Positions 19,568 to 29,708 of a DNA stretch of 64,000 bases are shown one piece after another; the stretch's first letter is position 1; every line of letters begins with the position of its first letter. The position numbers and the translations under genes were made by a program. Below the pieces are notes generated by a model that saw only the letters and a program-made list of their open reading frames with translations, was not told the DNA's origin and did not search any database. The stretch spans positions 1 through 64,000 of the forward strand of contig NZ_WTKU01000005.1 in assembly GCF_011378715.1 (NCBI RefSeq). The letters run 5' to 3'. Origin of the DNA: Psychromonas sp. SA13A. Its GTDB lineage: Bacteria; Pseudomonadota; Gammaproteobacteria; Enterobacterales; Psychromonadaceae.

Positions 19568-19737
19568 ATAAACACCTTATAAATAATGGATAAATTTGGA
19601 AATCGTTGAATTATAGAAAATAGGCTGTGGTTAAAAAGAAAAATTTGTTTGTACTAAAAATACAATTGACGAGCGACTCCAATTTTTAACAATCCACTTG
19701 TAGTAATCGACTCAATAAGGCCAGTTTTGATAAATGA

Positions 19738-20223
19738 TTAGATTGAAGCCAACTTAATATGGACCGCAAGCAAGGTTTCATCTCCAATTAATTCAGCACA
19801 ATGGCCATGAATATGGTCATCAAATGCTTCATTTTCTTGTAAACGATCCTGTGCAATAAATAAGTCCCCTGCTTTAAAGTCTCGAAATTCGCCACTGCGT
19901 AGCGTGATACGTAAAATACCTGAACGAATAATAATTAGAGTAGGATCACCGGCCACATGCCAAGTACTAAAATAGCCAGGTTCGCTGCTACGATGGCGAA
20001 AGTTGAGCGCATCTATCCTGTCAGTAATAAATAAACCGTTATAATCTACTACTGAATAAGTTACGTCAGTAAAAAATGAATGGCTGGTTTTGCAACTTTC
20101 TTTAATTGCATTGCCTTGTTCTGTCATTTTTTGGCTAGCCCCCTGCTCGCCATCCTTTACTTGCAAAAGAGTTTGCTTACTAATGACCGACGCAGTTAAA
20201 ACAGGCAGTGTAATTTCATTCAA
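19738..20223 (-). CDS. Cupin-domain protein
   Basis: A 161-residue protein with a C-terminal cupin-like beta barrel: GYFSTWHVAGDPTLIIIRSGILRITLRSGEFRDFKAGDLFIAQDRL (about residues 81-127; key features are W-H, the IxxGxLxIxL strand turn and the FxAGDLFIA strand), then HIHGHCAELIGDETLLAVHIKL. The N-terminal 45 residues are low in conservation. Metal-binding histidines are only partly present, so enzymatic activity is uncertain. The start is TTG at 20223 behind AAGGGGC at a spacing of eight; no better ATG exists upstream. Confidence 0.65.
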   Translation of the reverse strand: MNEITLPVLTASVISKQTLLQVKDGEQGASQKMTEQGNAIKESCKTSHSFFTDVTYSVVDYNGLFITDRIDALNFRHRSSEPGYFSTWHVAGDPTLIIIRSGILRITLRSGEFRDFKAGDLFIAQDRLQENEAFDDHIHGHCAELIGDETLLAVHIKLASI

Positions 20224-20342
20224 AGTTTGTGCCCCTTAATTTTTTGACCCTTAATAATGTTAATTTTTAATGCATACACCGCTGAGCTAATGTTTTCCAG
20301 AAAGCAAAAATCTACTCGTTAACTATGCTCATAAACTAGGTA

Positions 20343-21227
20343 CTAGTGTTTCTTTTTGGCACCTATCAACATCGCATTCACTAATTCTTTAGCATCAAAT
20401 TTGGCTAATGCTTGATCTGCACCAACCTGACTGGCTCGATCCATACTCATTGCACTGGATAGCGAACTATGCAAAATAACATAGGTTTCTGCAATGGCTG
20501 GTACGCTGCGTACTTCAAAGGTTAATTCGTAGCCATCTAACCCTGGCATCTCAATATCACTAACCAGTATGTCGATTGGGTTGCCTTTTGCAGCACAGTC
20601 TTTCATGACGGCAAAGGCATCATGACCATTTTTACAAACCTTAAAAGGCACATCAATTTTAGTCAATGCACTTTCTAGTTGACGACGAGCTACGGAAGAG
20701 TCATCAACTAATAAAATGTGAGAATTCTGTAATAACCCTTTTTGCACGCCAGTGATCTCCACCGCTTTTTCATCTTTATCAGGGAATAGCTCAGCCAGTA
20801 GCAATTCGACATCCAATAGCTGAATAAGTTGATTTTCAAAACGGGTAATACCGGTAATATAAGTTTTATGCCCTAATGAACTAGGTGGCGGATCAATATT
20901 TTTCCAATTACATTCGACAATACGCTCTATTTTTCGCACCAAAAATCCAACATGCATGCGACTACAATCGGTGATAATAATGGTTGCCTGTTTTTTTTCA
21001 GCTTCGCTCATCGCTGGGTAACCTACTGCAGCAGCCATATCGATAATAGGTAGCGTTCGCCCTCGAATACTAGCAACACCTAATATATTGGTATCCGCAT
21101 TAGGTAATTGGGTAAGTGGCATATAAGGAACAAGTTCTTTTATTTTTAAGGTGCCTAGCGCAAAATTTTGTAACTGAGATAGTCTAAAAAGCAATAATCC
21201 TTGCGATTGACTAGATGTTGATTGCAT
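20343..21227 (-). CDS. cheV: Chemotaxis coupling/response protein CheV
   Basis: A 294-residue CheV: an N-terminal CheW-like domain (about 8-150; NFALGTLKIKELVPY, NILGVASIRGRTLPIIDMAAAVGYP) coupling receptors to CheA, and a C-terminal receiver domain (about 168-290; ILLVDDSSVARRQLESAL, phospho-acceptor Asp in DILVSDIEMPGLDGYEL, and the Lys in ALAKFDA). All receiver residues are present, so it should be phosphorylated by CheA and adapt signalling. AAGGA precedes the ATG. It stands alone, far from any visible flagellar or che operon, as is common for cheV in Vibrio-like bacteria. Confidence 0.95.
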   Translation of the reverse strand: MQSTSSQSQGLLLFRLSQLQNFALGTLKIKELVPYMPLTQLPNADTNILGVASIRGRTLPIIDMAAAVGYPAMSEAEKKQATIIITDCSRMHVGFLVRKIERIVECNWKNIDPPPSSLGHKTYITGITRFENQLIQLLDVELLLAELFPDKDEKAVEITGVQKGLLQNSHILLVDDSSVARRQLESALTKIDVPFKVCKNGHDAFAVMKDCAAKGNPIDILVSDIEMPGLDGYELTFEVRSVPAIAETYVILHSSLSSAMSMDRASQVGADQALAKFDAKELVNAMLIGAKKKH

Positions 21228-21418
21228 ATTAAATCCTTATTAAATGACTCTGAGTGCTGTTTTTAAAGCTGCATTCAATCTGCAAACAACAACGATATAT
21301 TTTATATTTTAATTTTTTATTGCTTAAAGTTTAATGTAAAACATGTGATATTTTCTGCACAATACAACCACATAATACTTCAAGGTATATATCAGTTACC
21401 ACCCCGTTGGCTCAAATA

Positions 21419-21865
21419 TCATATCAGCTTTTTTATAAATAAAATTTTGCCATTTTCTCCATACTTATCATCTTCATTTGCTTGATATCCATGGATTTGG
21501 TAACCACTATTAATTAACAACTGTAACATGCCAGGGTAACGATTCATGGACTTGACATTGATACAACTATATCCGGAATTAACAGCCCATTGTTCTTGAT
21601 AAACACGTAATTGAGTAGCAATGCCTTGTTGACGATATGCAGGAACTACAGCACCTAACCAACTGTAAAATACATTCTCCGATAGTGCATAACCAATTTT
21701 GTAAGCAACGACAAGCCCTTTTATTTTTGCAACTAAAATGAGCGAGGTTTTTGCATTTAATCTAGCGGTAATTGATTGCTGTGTATGTTGTTGTTCAAAT
21801 TCAGGAGTAGAAGCGTCAACTAGCAACACATCATCAATAGTGCCCATTTCTATTATTAAATCCAT
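21419..21865 (-). CDS. GNAT-family N-acetyltransferase
   Basis: About 148 residues of GNAT type. The acetyl-CoA loop is visible at WLGAVVPAYRQQGIATQLRVYQEQWAV (V-x-P-x-x-R-x-x-G-x-A), followed by GYSCINVKSMNRYPGMLQLLINSGYQI, the usual N-R-x-x-M-x-x-x-x-x-G motif. The substrate is unknown. The frame is open to 21886, but AGGTGA sits nine bases before the ATG at 21865, giving MDLIIEMGTIDD, which is the likely start. The protein resembles a group in which the final strand carries GY.I.G(Y/F) and is often annotated as an acyltransferase with peptide or amine substrate. Confidence 0.85.
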   Translation of the reverse strand: MDLIIEMGTIDDVLLVDASTPEFEQQHTQQSITARLNAKTSLILVAKIKGLVVAYKIGYALSENVFYSWLGAVVPAYRQQGIATQLRVYQEQWAVNSGYSCINVKSMNRYPGMLQLLINSGYQIHGYQANEDDKYGENGKILFIKKLI

Positions 21866-22003
21866 TACTGTTTCACCTATTAACATTTGTGTGAAAACTC
21901 TATGGGGCTATGTTAGCAGGTTATGCGTTCGGAGTATGTGAGCAGATTAAGCGCTCACCTATTGCTTTAATACGAATAAAAAGCAACAAGAGGTATGACA
22001 CAG

Positions 22004-22240
22004 TTTGATTTAAGGATAAACCATAGTGCTAACCATTAATTGAAGGCCTTGGAAGCCGACTTGAAACTCACCACTGATACGAAAACCTAGCTTTTTATAC
22101 AGTGATTGTGCGCGTTGATTTGATTTAAGGATAAACCATAGTGTTAACCATTAATTGATGGCCTTGGAAGCCGACTTGAAACTCACCACTGATACGAAAA
22201 CCTAGCTTTTTATACAGCGATTGCGCGCGTTGGTTTGATT
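22004..22240. repeat. 115-bp tandem duplication of the end of a GNAT gene
   Basis: Two head-to-tail copies of 115 bp (22004-22118 and 22119-22233) differ at about five positions, and the first 7 bp of a third period follow. Copy two is the 3' end of the GNAT gene ending at 22125, and copy one lies immediately after the stop and carries the same stop. Confidence 0.93.
22010..22118 (-). pseudogene. Duplicated 3' fragment of the neighbouring GNAT gene
   Basis: Copy one of the 115-bp duplication encodes, without its own start, the last ~35 residues of the adjacent acetyltransferase, ending GFQGLQLMVSTMVYP with a stop at 22010-22012. Compared with the functional copy (GFQGHQLMVNTMVYP) it has at least two amino-acid changes. 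It has no start codon or ribosome site and cannot be made on its own. Confidence 0.8.
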
Positions 22241-22562
22241 TCCATACCGACAATGAGGCCCCTTTTTCAAGTTTATGTAAAACATATTGCAGTAGTTTAT
22301 GGCCTACACCTTGACCTCTGCTACTAGGGTCGACAAAAAGCCAATTAATACGATCTCCGCTAAATCCACAAAAACCAAGAATGCTATCTTGTTCATAAAC
22401 AAACACTTCTGACTCACCTAACATGAACATAATATATTCATCATCTGCTAATAGTATGAATTTAAAATTTCCCTGCTCTGCATAAAACTCATCGGGCCTA
22501 GCGATATTATAAATATTCTGCAACGCTTCAAAATCGTCGTCGGTATATTTACGAATTGACAT
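22125..22562 (-). CDS. GNAT-family N-acetyltransferase
   Basis: A 145-residue GNAT protein: INWLFVDPSSRGQGVGHKLLQYVLHKL is the acetyl-CoA loop (V-x-P-x-x-R-x-x-G-x-G), and LSVWKSNQRAQSLYKKLGFRISGEFQV is the downstream N-x-x-A-x-x-x-Y-x-x-x-G-F motif. Enzymes of this shape acetylate small amines or protein N-termini; the substrate is unknown. A strong AAAGGAGGGG stands before the ATG at 22562. The last 36 codons are duplicated in tandem just after the gene (22004-22118), so the gene is intact but its end was copied. Confidence 0.88.
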   Translation of the reverse strand: MSIRKYTDDDFEALQNIYNIARPDEFYAEQGNFKFILLADDEYIMFMLGESEVFVYEQDSILGFCGFSGDRINWLFVDPSSRGQGVGHKLLQYVLHKLEKGASLSVWKSNQRAQSLYKKLGFRISGEFQVGFQGHQLMVNTMVYP

Positions 22563-22880
22563 TTATCCCCTCCTTTAGATTATTTACGACCTTGAATTTA
22601 AGATAACAATAAACTTACCAATAGCAATAAATAATCGAATATCTGATAATGCAGATTTTATAGCATTAATTCCATGAAGTAATTGCGTCAAATGGTTTTC
22701 CTTTACAAAATTTCAAACACAGAATTGATGCATCTTAACCAGTAAGATTATTCAGCTATTTAGCGAAATCGGCATTACTTATCTTTGCGGGTTGTGTACT
22801 CTTAATAGCGTGATAAAATAATCATCACATCCTCTGTAACACTTCGCCCATCTAGGGTATAGACAACATTAAGATATTTT
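22563..22880. other. Divergent intergenic region before yajR
   Basis: 318 bp holding the promoters of the GNAT gene and yajR. No extra gene or RNA is seen. Confidence 0.4.
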
Positions 22881-24251
22881 ATGAGTTCTAACGGTTTAAA
22901 TAGTATTGAAAAAAAAGCGGCTTTTTCTTTAGCTGCTGTTTTTGGTCTGCGTATGTTGGGTTTATTTATGATCCTGCCTGTTTTTGCTATTTATGGCGAA
23001 CAGTTAATAGGTTATAGCCCAATCTGGATCGGTTTAGCGATAGGTGCTTATGGCTTGACTCAAGCTATGTTACAGATCCCCATGGGTATTTTATCTGATA
23101 AATATGGGCGTAAACCGATTATTTTGATTGGCTTATTCATTTTTCTATTAGGTAGTATTGTGGCTGCTATGTCAGACACTATCTATGGCGTGGTATTGGG
23201 CCGAGCATTACAGGGAACCGGAGCGATTGCGAGTGCTATTTTGGCATTAGCAGCAGATTTAAGTCGTGAAGAACAACGCCCTAAAGTGATGGCAACCATT
23301 GGTATGTTCATTGGTTTATCATTTACTATTGCGATGATAATAGGCCCTATTGTGGCAGAAGCCTTTGGGTTAAGTGGATTGTTCTGGTTTATTGCACTAT
23401 TAACTATTTTTGCGATGTTATTAATTCAATTTTTAGTTCCTCATTCTGTTAATAAAGCCCCACGTGGTGATAGTGTTGCTTTACCTGCTCAACTCAAAAA
23501 ATTGATTCGCCACCCTCAATTGTCGCGCTTAAATTTTGGTGTATTCGCGCTGCACATGGCGATGACGGCTTGTTTTATTACATTACCTAAACAGTTTGTT
23601 GAAAGTGGTTTACAGCTTGAAGATCATTGGCAATTGTATTTACCCACATTAATCGGCTCATTCTTTTTGATGGTACCATTTATGATTTTTGCGATTAAAA
23701 AGCAAAAAGAAAAACAAATGTTATCGGCATCGGTTTTATTACTTACCCTAGCGCTATTTCTACTTTGGTACTTGCCAACAAGTTTTACCGGCTTAGTGAT
23801 CACTGTGATCATGTTTTTCACAGCATTTAACTATTTAGAAGCAACAATGCCTTCTATATTATCGCGCCTTGCCCCTGCTGGTGTGAAAGGTAGTGTGATG
23901 GGCATCTACTCTAGTAGCCAATTTCTAGGCGCTTTTAGTGGCGGTGTATTAGGTGGAGCCATTGCCAGTAATTTTGGTGAACAATCTATTTTCTTAGTGA
24001 TGGCAGTGATCTGCTGTATATGGTTAATCATTAGTTTAGGAATGAGCCCACTTAAAAAGTCTAAAAACCTAAGCTTCACCATTAATGTTGAAAATGAAAA
24101 ACAAGCGGGAGAAGTAGCAGAACAATTAATTAATATGCCCGGTGTTATTGAGGCAACCGTGGTATTTACTGAAGCGATTGCTTATTTAAAAGTAGATGAA
24201 AAAAGAGTGAATATTACCAAGATTAAAAGACTGCTAAATCAAGTTGAATAA
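22881..24251 (+). CDS. yajR: MFS transporter with C-terminal YAM domain (YajR)
   Basis: A 456-residue major-facilitator protein with 12 membrane segments. Motif A, LSDKYGRKPIILIGL, is in loop 2-3 (about residues 71-85), and RALQGTGAIASAILALAADLSREEQRPKVMA follows in TM4-5. After the transmembrane part, residues about 395-456 form a small ferredoxin-like domain (ENEKQAGEVAEQLINMPGV, LKVDEKRVNI), as in E. coli YajR (454 residues) with its YAM domain. Synteny supports this: in E. coli yajR also lies beside cyoABCDE. The transported substrate is unknown. Ribosome site is weak. It converges with cyoE on a terminator. Confidence 0.93.
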   Translation: MSSNGLNSIEKKAAFSLAAVFGLRMLGLFMILPVFAIYGEQLIGYSPIWIGLAIGAYGLTQAMLQIPMGILSDKYGRKPIILIGLFIFLLGSIVAAMSDTIYGVVLGRALQGTGAIASAILALAADLSREEQRPKVMATIGMFIGLSFTIAMIIGPIVAEAFGLSGLFWFIALLTIFAMLLIQFLVPHSVNKAPRGDSVALPAQLKKLIRHPQLSRLNFGVFALHMAMTACFITLPKQFVESGLQLEDHWQLYLPTLIGSFFLMVPFMIFAIKKQKEKQMLSASVLLLTLALFLLWYLPTSFTGLVITVIMFFTAFNYLEATMPSILSRLAPAGVKGSVMGIYSSSQFLGAFSGGVLGGAIASNFGEQSIFLVMAVICCIWLIISLGMSPLKKSKNLSFTINVENEKQAGEVAEQLINMPGVIEATVVFTEAIAYLKVDEKRVNITKIKRLLNQVE

Positions 24252-24255
24252 TGGT

Positions 24256-24295
24256 AAAAAAGGCGTTAAGTATTAACTTAACGCCTTTTTAGTTT
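24256..24295. terminator. Bidirectional terminator between yajR and cyoE
   Basis: A stem of AAAAAGGCGTTAAG with CTTAACGCCTTTTT and a small loop follows the yajR stop by five bases. A- and T-runs on both flanks let it work from both sides, although cyoE ends 190 bp away. Confidence 0.92.
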
Positions 24296-24487
24296 GTCTA
24301 TTTAAGCTTTATTATTTTAAATAACCTTAACTATCAACTACCAACTATCAATCGTCATAGCGACCAATCATGTTAGTTATTAATCATCTTAATAAGCAAT
24401 AATGTAATTACTAGGCGTATTAGTTACTAGCAATGATAAGGATTAGCAATGGCAAAGACTAGCTTGCACTGTCAAAACGCCTTTAAC

Positions 24488-25393
24488 TCAATTGAATAGC
24501 GCGAATTGCGGAGCAATCATTTGATAATCCATCGCCATCGCAATACTCAATGCAGTAATATTAACAATAGAAAAACCGAACACTTGTCGAGCCCAACCAA
24601 TCACATCAATATCACGACGATAACCGCGTAATGCCATTAACAACCACCAAAAACTAGTCGTACAAGCAACCGCCATAAAGGCCGCGCCAGTATATCCACC
24701 AATAGGCAATAACATCACCACTAACGCATAGATGGCAATATAAAGCACAATATGACGTTTTGCTTTATCAATTCCCTTAGCTACCGGTAGCACTGGAATA
24801 TTCGCAGCTTGATAATCTTTAAAGCGAAAAATAGCGATCGCATAAGAGTGTGGCATTTGCCATAAACTAAACATCACTAATAATATCAACGCCTCCATAT
24901 CAAAGCGCCCTGTTACTGCGCAATAGCCAACCACAGGTGGCACAGCGCCGGATAAACTACCGATAAATGTGCCATAAATAGAGTTACGTTTCATATAGAG
25001 GCTATAAACACCCACATAAATAACATAACCAAATACAGCAAAAAATACAGCAGCCGACGTTGTATAAGCAATCAATAAACCAAAACCAATCACCCCTAAT
25101 ACAACACCGTGGCATAAAGCTGCTAGCGCAGACATCTCTCCAGTCACCGTCACTCGTGTACGCGTGCGCGCCATTTTGATATCAATATCTCTATCAATCA
25201 CATTATTAATGACACACCCAGAAGCAATCACAAAAGATAAACCTAATAATGTTGCAATCATCAACCATGGATCAATATCACCACGTGACGCGAGTAAAAA
25301 ACCACCCGCCACACTGATAAAATTACCCATAATGATACCCGGCTTGGTCACACTCCAATAACGACGAAACATCTTTAACCTCTTTTTTGCCAT
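24488..25393 (-). CDS. cyoE: Protoheme IX farnesyltransferase (heme O synthase)
   Basis: CyoE attaches a farnesyl group to heme B to make heme O, the high-spin heme of the bo3 oxidase. This 301-residue polytopic UbiA-family protein has the prenyl-diphosphate motif [18 protein letters not shown] (N-x-x-x-D-x-x-x-D, about residues 62-79), and the second conserved loop with [28 protein letters not shown]. It is the last gene of the cyoABCDE operon here, separated by about 110 bp from cyoD. Length and motifs match E. coli CyoE. Confidence 0.97.
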   Translation of the reverse strand: MAKKRLKMFRRYWSVTKPGIIMGNFISVAGGFLLASRGDIDPWLMIATLLGLSFVIASGCVINNVIDRDIDIKMARTRTRVTVTGEMSALAALCHGVVLGVIGFGLLIAYTTSAAVFFAVFGYVIYVGVYSLYMKRNSIYGTFIGSLSGAVPPVVGYCAVTGRFDMEALILLVMFSLWQMPHSYAIAIFRFKDYQAANIPVLPVAKGIDKAKRHIVLYIAIYALVVMLLPIGGYTGAAFMAVACTTSFWWLLMALRGYRRDIDVIGWARQVFGFSIVNITALSIAMAMDYQMIAPQFALFN

Positions 25394-25503
25394 CTATAAC
25401 TCGTTTAATACGCTTTACTAAGTTTGAAAACTTTTACGTATCCTAGTATCAACTCTGATTGAAAATAACCCTGCGACAAAAGATTGCCGCAGGGTTGATT
25501 AAT

Positions 25504-25833
25504 TTAATACATCATCATTGCGTTTGATGCATAAATAATCCAAACAGATAATCCCACTACCATAATGATAATCATCGCACTGAACAGGAATGAGAAGCTG
25601 TTTAAACGACCGCTTTCGGTAATAAAATTAAGGTGTAAAAAGTATTTCAAATGCACCCAAATTTGTACTATTGCTAAAATAACAATGCTCCACAGAGTGG
25701 TGACTTTTGAAAAGTCTCCACTGATCACCACATAAAATGGAATGGCAGTTAAAATAACAGATAATAGAAAACCAATTAGATAGGTTTTGACGCTACCATG
25801 AGAGGCATCATGCTCTATTTCGTTATGGCTCAT
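25504..25833 (-). CDS. cyoD: Cytochrome bo3 ubiquinol oxidase subunit IV
   Basis: CyoD is a small membrane subunit needed for assembly of the copper-B centre of bo3 oxidase. This 109-residue protein starts [26 protein letters not shown] and has three transmembrane helices, ending with a short tail. The ATG at 25833 is chosen: its A overlaps the cyoC stop codon (TAATG), the usual coupling, while the longer open frame upstream lies inside cyoC. The motif QIWVHLKYFLHL is characteristic of the family. Confidence 0.96.
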   Translation of the reverse strand: MSHNEIEHDASHGSVKTYLIGFLLSVILTAIPFYVVISGDFSKVTTLWSIVILAIVQIWVHLKYFLHLNFITESGRLNSFSFLFSAMIIIMVVGLSVWIIYASNAMMMY

Positions 25834-26453
25834 TACATTGCTCCCATTAAATAAACAACAGTGAAAACACAGATCCAAACAATATCTAAAAAGTGCCAGA
25901 ATAAGCTTAAGCAACTCAAACGAGTCACTGTTGCATTACCAAGACCACGACGAGCAACCTCTATCATCATTACCGTCATCCAGATCAAACCCGCTGTTAC
26001 GTGTAAACCATGTAATCCGACTAAGGCAAAAAATGAACTCAAGAAAGCACTTCCTTGAGGGCCATTACCATGCTCGATAAGGTGAGTAAACTCATAAAGT
26101 TCCATAGCGATGAACGAAGCACCTAAGCAAAAAGTGATCAACAACCAATTTAAGGTCCATCCCTTTTTTTGCCTTTGTGCAGCAATCATGGCAAAACCAA
26201 AAGTAATACTACTGATCAATAATGCGGCTGTTTCTACTGCTACAAAATCGAGTTCAAAGATATCTTTACCCGATACACCACCCGCTGTATTCATAAATAA
26301 CACAGCATAAGTCGCGAAGAACGAGGCAAATAACAAGCAGTCAGTCATTAGGTATAACCAAAAACCAAAAATCGTATCTCCGGAAGTATCATGGTGTTCA
26401 TGATGCTCATGAGATACTGCTTTAGTATCTATTTGTGCACTAACAGTACTCAT
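25833..26453 (-). CDS. cyoC: Cytochrome bo3 ubiquinol oxidase subunit III
   Basis: This 206-residue subunit has five membrane helices and matches CyoC. Visible motifs are [26 protein letters not shown] near the N-terminus and [24 protein letters not shown] in the second half, ending in [21 protein letters not shown] histidine-rich stretch ([11 protein letters not shown]) precedes the first helix. The start overlaps the end of cyoB by four bases (ATGA) and the gene ends on the first base of cyoD, so all three are translationally coupled. Confidence 0.97.
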   Translation of the reverse strand: MSTVSAQIDTKAVSHEHHEHHDTSGDTIFGFWLYLMTDCLLFASFFATYAVLFMNTAGGVSGKDIFELDFVAVETAALLISSITFGFAMIAAQRQKKGWTLNWLLITFCLGASFIAMELYEFTHLIEHGNGPQGSAFLSSFFALVGLHGLHVTAGLIWMTVMMIEVARRGLGNATVTRLSCLSLFWHFLDIVWICVFTVVYLMGAM

Positions 26454-28438
26454 GCATTTATCCCCTTACTTGCGCTTAAATTATGGGCTTTTTCTGTTGC
26501 TAATATTTCTTGTGGTTGCACATAAAAATCGACATCTTTGCTGTAACAACGTTGGATAAAGACAGCAATACCGCCCACCAAACCTACAATCGCTAACCAC
26601 CAAATATGCCAGATCATGGCAAAACAGAACGCAGTTAAAGTGATCCCCATAAATACGCCTGCCGTTGTGTTTTTAGGCATATGGATAGGTTCATAGCTCG
26701 CTTTAGTTTGATAAACTTGGCCTTTTTCTTTCATATCCGTCCATGCATCAATATCATCGATGTGTGGAATTTCGGCGAAATTATAAGACTGTGGAGGAGA
26801 AGATGTTGCCCATTCAAGTGTATGGCCATTCCACGGATCACCCGTTTTATCATCAAGGGCCTCACGGTCTCTAAAGCTCACGTACAATTGAATCACTTGG
26901 CAAATAATACCGAACATAATGATCACAGCACCCACCATGGCAATGTATAACCAGATGTTCCAATCAGGATTATTAGTGTGATTTAAACGACGTGTCATAC
27001 CGAGGAAACCAAGCACATAAAGTGGCATAAAGGCAAAGAAGAAACCAACTATCCAACACCAGAAAGCACCTTTACCCCAACGCTCATTAAGCTTAAAGCC
27101 CATCGCTTTAGGGAACCAGAAAGAGAAACCAGCAAGGTAACCAAATACCGCACCACCAATGATCGTATTATGGAAATGTGCAATTAAGAACAGACTATTA
27201 TGTAGAACATAATCAGCACCTGGAATCGCTAATAACACCCCCGTCATACCACCGACAGTAAAGGTAACCATAAATCCAAGTGTCCACATTACTGGGACAG
27301 TCATTTGTAAACGACCACGGTAAATAGTAAATAACCAGTTGAAAAGCTTCACCCCTGTTGGCACAGCGATAACCATGGTCGCCATACCAAAGAAGGAATT
27401 AACGTTGGCACTCGACCCCATGGTAAAGAAGTGATGTAACCACACGATGAAACCTAAGATTGAAATTGCACCACTTGCATAAACCATTGACGTATAACCA
27501 AATAAACGTTTACTGGTAAAGGTTGATATAATTTCAGAGAATATACCAAAAGCAGGTAGTACTAAGATATAAACTTCAGGATGACCCCAAGCCCAAAACA
27601 GGTTGATGTACATCATGGCGTTACCACCACCATCATTAGTAAAGAAGTGGAAACCAAGGTAACGGTCAAGTGTTAGCATTGTTAACAATGCGGTTAAGAT
27701 TGGGAAAGATGCTGCAATTAAAATATTTGCCCAAGTACAGGTCCAAGTGAAAATAGGCATTTTCATTAATGTCATACCTGGTGCACGCATTTTTAAGACA
27801 GTCACTAAAAAGTTAACAGATGTTAATAATGTACCCAACCCAGATATTTGTAGGGCCCAAATATAATAATCTACTCCCACTCCAGGGCTAAATGTCAGCT
27901 CCGAAAGTGGTGGATAAGCAACCCAACCTGTTTTAGCAAACTCACCAAACACAAGTGACATATTAATTAAAATGGCACCGCTGGCTGTTAACCAAAAACT
28001 TAAATTGTTTAAGAAAGGAAAAGCAACATCACGCGCACCAATTTGTAACGGTAAAATGATGTTCATTAATCCCACCATAAATGGCATCGCCATAAAGATG
28101 ATCATAATCACACCATGTGCCGTAAATATTTGGTCATAATGTTCAGGCGGAAGATAACCCGGCGCACCACTGGTTGCTAATGCAAGTTGTGAACGCATCA
28201 TGATCGCATCGCTGAAACCACGGAACAACATCACTAAAGCAAGAAGGATGTACATAATACCTAAACGTTTATGGTCTACGGATGTGATCCACTCAGTCCA
28301 TAAAATACCCCACTTTTTATACTTTGTAATGAGTGCAAAAAGTGCAATGCCACCGATAGCGATGGCACCCATAGTGAACACTAAAATAGGTTCATGGAAC
28401 GGAATGGCATCTATCGATAATTTACCTAAAAACGACAT
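26450..28438 (-). CDS. cyoB: Cytochrome bo3 ubiquinol oxidase subunit I
   Basis: CyoB is the catalytic heme-copper subunit that reduces O2 to water and pumps protons. At 662 residues it matches E. coli length. The start is [19 protein letters not shown], close to E. coli. Ligand motifs are all present: [14 protein letters not shown] (CuB His, with proton-channel Glu and Tyr), [11 protein letters not shown] (CuB His pair) and [12 protein letters not shown] (heme-o and low-spin heme His). The K- and D-channel residues seem standard. A GGCGAGGAG ribosome site lies before the ATG. No sign of degeneration. Confidence 0.98.
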   Translation of the reverse strand: MSFLGKLSIDAIPFHEPILVFTMGAIAIGGIALFALITKYKKWGILWTEWITSVDHKRLGIMYILLALVMLFRGFSDAIMMRSQLALATSGAPGYLPPEHYDQIFTAHGVIMIIFMAMPFMVGLMNIILPLQIGARDVAFPFLNNLSFWLTASGAILINMSLVFGEFAKTGWVAYPPLSELTFSPGVGVDYYIWALQISGLGTLLTSVNFLVTVLKMRAPGMTLMKMPIFTWTCTWANILIAASFPILTALLTMLTLDRYLGFHFFTNDGGGNAMMYINLFWAWGHPEVYILVLPAFGIFSEIISTFTSKRLFGYTSMVYASGAISILGFIVWLHHFFTMGSSANVNSFFGMATMVIAVPTGVKLFNWLFTIYRGRLQMTVPVMWTLGFMVTFTVGGMTGVLLAIPGADYVLHNSLFLIAHFHNTIIGGAVFGYLAGFSFWFPKAMGFKLNERWGKGAFWCWIVGFFFAFMPLYVLGFLGMTRRLNHTNNPDWNIWLYIAMVGAVIIMFGIICQVIQLYVSFRDREALDDKTGDPWNGHTLEWATSSPPQSYNFAEIPHIDDIDAWTDMKEKGQVYQTKASYEPIHMPKNTTAGVFMGITLTAFCFAMIWHIWWLAIVGLVGGIAVFIQRCYSKDVDFYVQPQEILATEKAHNLSASKGINA

Positions 28439-28440
28439 AA

Positions 28441-29391
28441 TTACTCCTCGCCTTGGCTGTTAGCTGAGCTAACTGAATGTTCAGCCATTTCATGATGCAA
28501 ATGTTTCATACTTCCCATCTCTTTATTTTTATCCATATTGCGCGAGCCATTCATACCAGCCATGTATTTCATGATAATGGTATGGAACAAGCCTTTATCA
28601 ACGCTGCCGTAATAAGTCACAGGATTGTTCTCACTGGCTAAAGCTAATTGATCATAATTTGCTTTCGTTAATGAGCTCCCCTGCGCTTTAACATCACTCA
28701 CCCATTGATCAAAGTCAGCTTGTGTAGGCGTTGCAATCGCATTAAATTTCATACCAGAGAAACCAGCACCACTGTAGTTAGCAGAAATACCTTTGAAGGT
28801 ACCTGGCTCATTAGCGATCAAATGCAACTTAGTTTGCATACCGGCCATTGAGTAAATTTGACTACCTAACTGTGGAATAAAGAACGAATTCATGGTGCTT
28901 TCTGAGGTGATTTTGTATTCAACCGGTACATTTGCTGGGAACACCAATTCATTGACTGTCGCAATACCTTGTTCCGGATAAATAAATAACCATTTCCAGT
29001 TTAAGGAAACGACTTCAACAGTCAGATGTTCTCCCTTACCTTCAATCGGCTTGTAAGGGTCTAAGCTATGAGTTGATTGCCAAGTAATCACGCCTAAAAT
29101 AATCACGATAAGGATTGGAACTGCCCAAACAAAAGCTTCTATTTTATTTGAGTGAGCCCATTTCGGGGCATAAATTTCATGAGTTTGTGTATCTCTATAT
29201 TTCCATGCGAAATATAAAGTCATCACAATAACGGGGATCACGACGAGCAGCATGAGTACAGTAGCTATGATGATTAAGTTTTTCTCATCAATACCTATTT
29301 GACCTTTTGGGTCGAGCACTCCGCCTGAGCAGCCGGACAAAACCAGCACCATGCTAGCTAAGGCTATATTACAAAGGTTGCGAATTAACAA
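28441..29391 (-). CDS. cyoA: Cytochrome bo3 ubiquinol oxidase subunit II
   Basis: CyoA is the lipoprotein subunit II, lacking copper A as it serves quinol. A lipoprotein signal ends in VLSGC near residue 21, followed by two membrane helices (about 40-62 and 85-105) and a periplasmic cupredoxin-like domain: [46 protein letters not shown] and [18 protein letters not shown]. CuA ligands are absent, as expected. The start is TTG at 29391, with AGGA at a spacing of seven; no ATG offers a better fit. The C-terminus has an extra charged, Met- and His-rich tail ([18 protein letters not shown]) beyond the E. coli core. First gene of the operon. Confidence 0.97.
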   Translation of the reverse strand: MLIRNLCNIALASMVLVLSGCSGGVLDPKGQIGIDEKNLIIIATVLMLLVVIPVIVMTLYFAWKYRDTQTHEIYAPKWAHSNKIEAFVWAVPILIVIILGVITWQSTHSLDPYKPIEGKGEHLTVEVVSLNWKWLFIYPEQGIATVNELVFPANVPVEYKITSESTMNSFFIPQLGSQIYSMAGMQTKLHLIANEPGTFKGISANYSGAGFSGMKFNAIATPTQADFDQWVSDVKAQGSSLTKANYDQLALASENNPVTYYGSVDKGLFHTIIMKYMAGMNGSRNMDKNKEMGSMKHLHHEMAEHSVSSANSQGEE

Positions 29392-29708
29392 TGGACTATC
29401 CTACTAATACCAATTCACATAACTAATGAAAAAGCTAACTTACTGTAGTAAATCAACTAAACACATGTAATTAAGTGAATTGATATAACCTAAAATTTAA
29501 AAGATGTTATTTGATGCACCACAGCGACTATAAAGTCGGTACATAAAAACAACGGAGTAGAAATTCTCTGATATTTTTTTACTCAACACAAAAATTGGGT
29601 GACAAAAAATAACAGTAGATTGAATAAGGGAGGTGAATCGCAAACACATGCGGCTACAAAAAAACAAAGATGATTAAAAAACTAAAACAGCTAAGCTACA
29701 GGTAGCGA
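29392..29708. other. Region upstream of cyoA
   Basis: 317 bp containing the promoter region of the cyo operon and an 80-bp element with inverted ends at 29407-29486. No separate gene is seen. Confidence 0.4.
29407..29486. repeat. 80-bp element with 12-bp imperfect inverted ends
   Basis: ATACCAATTCAC at 29407-29418 is mirrored by GTGAATTGATAT at 29475-29486 with one mismatch. The sequence resembles small palindromic repeats of marine gammaproteobacteria. It lies 16-95 bp upstream of cyoA. Confidence 0.45.
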
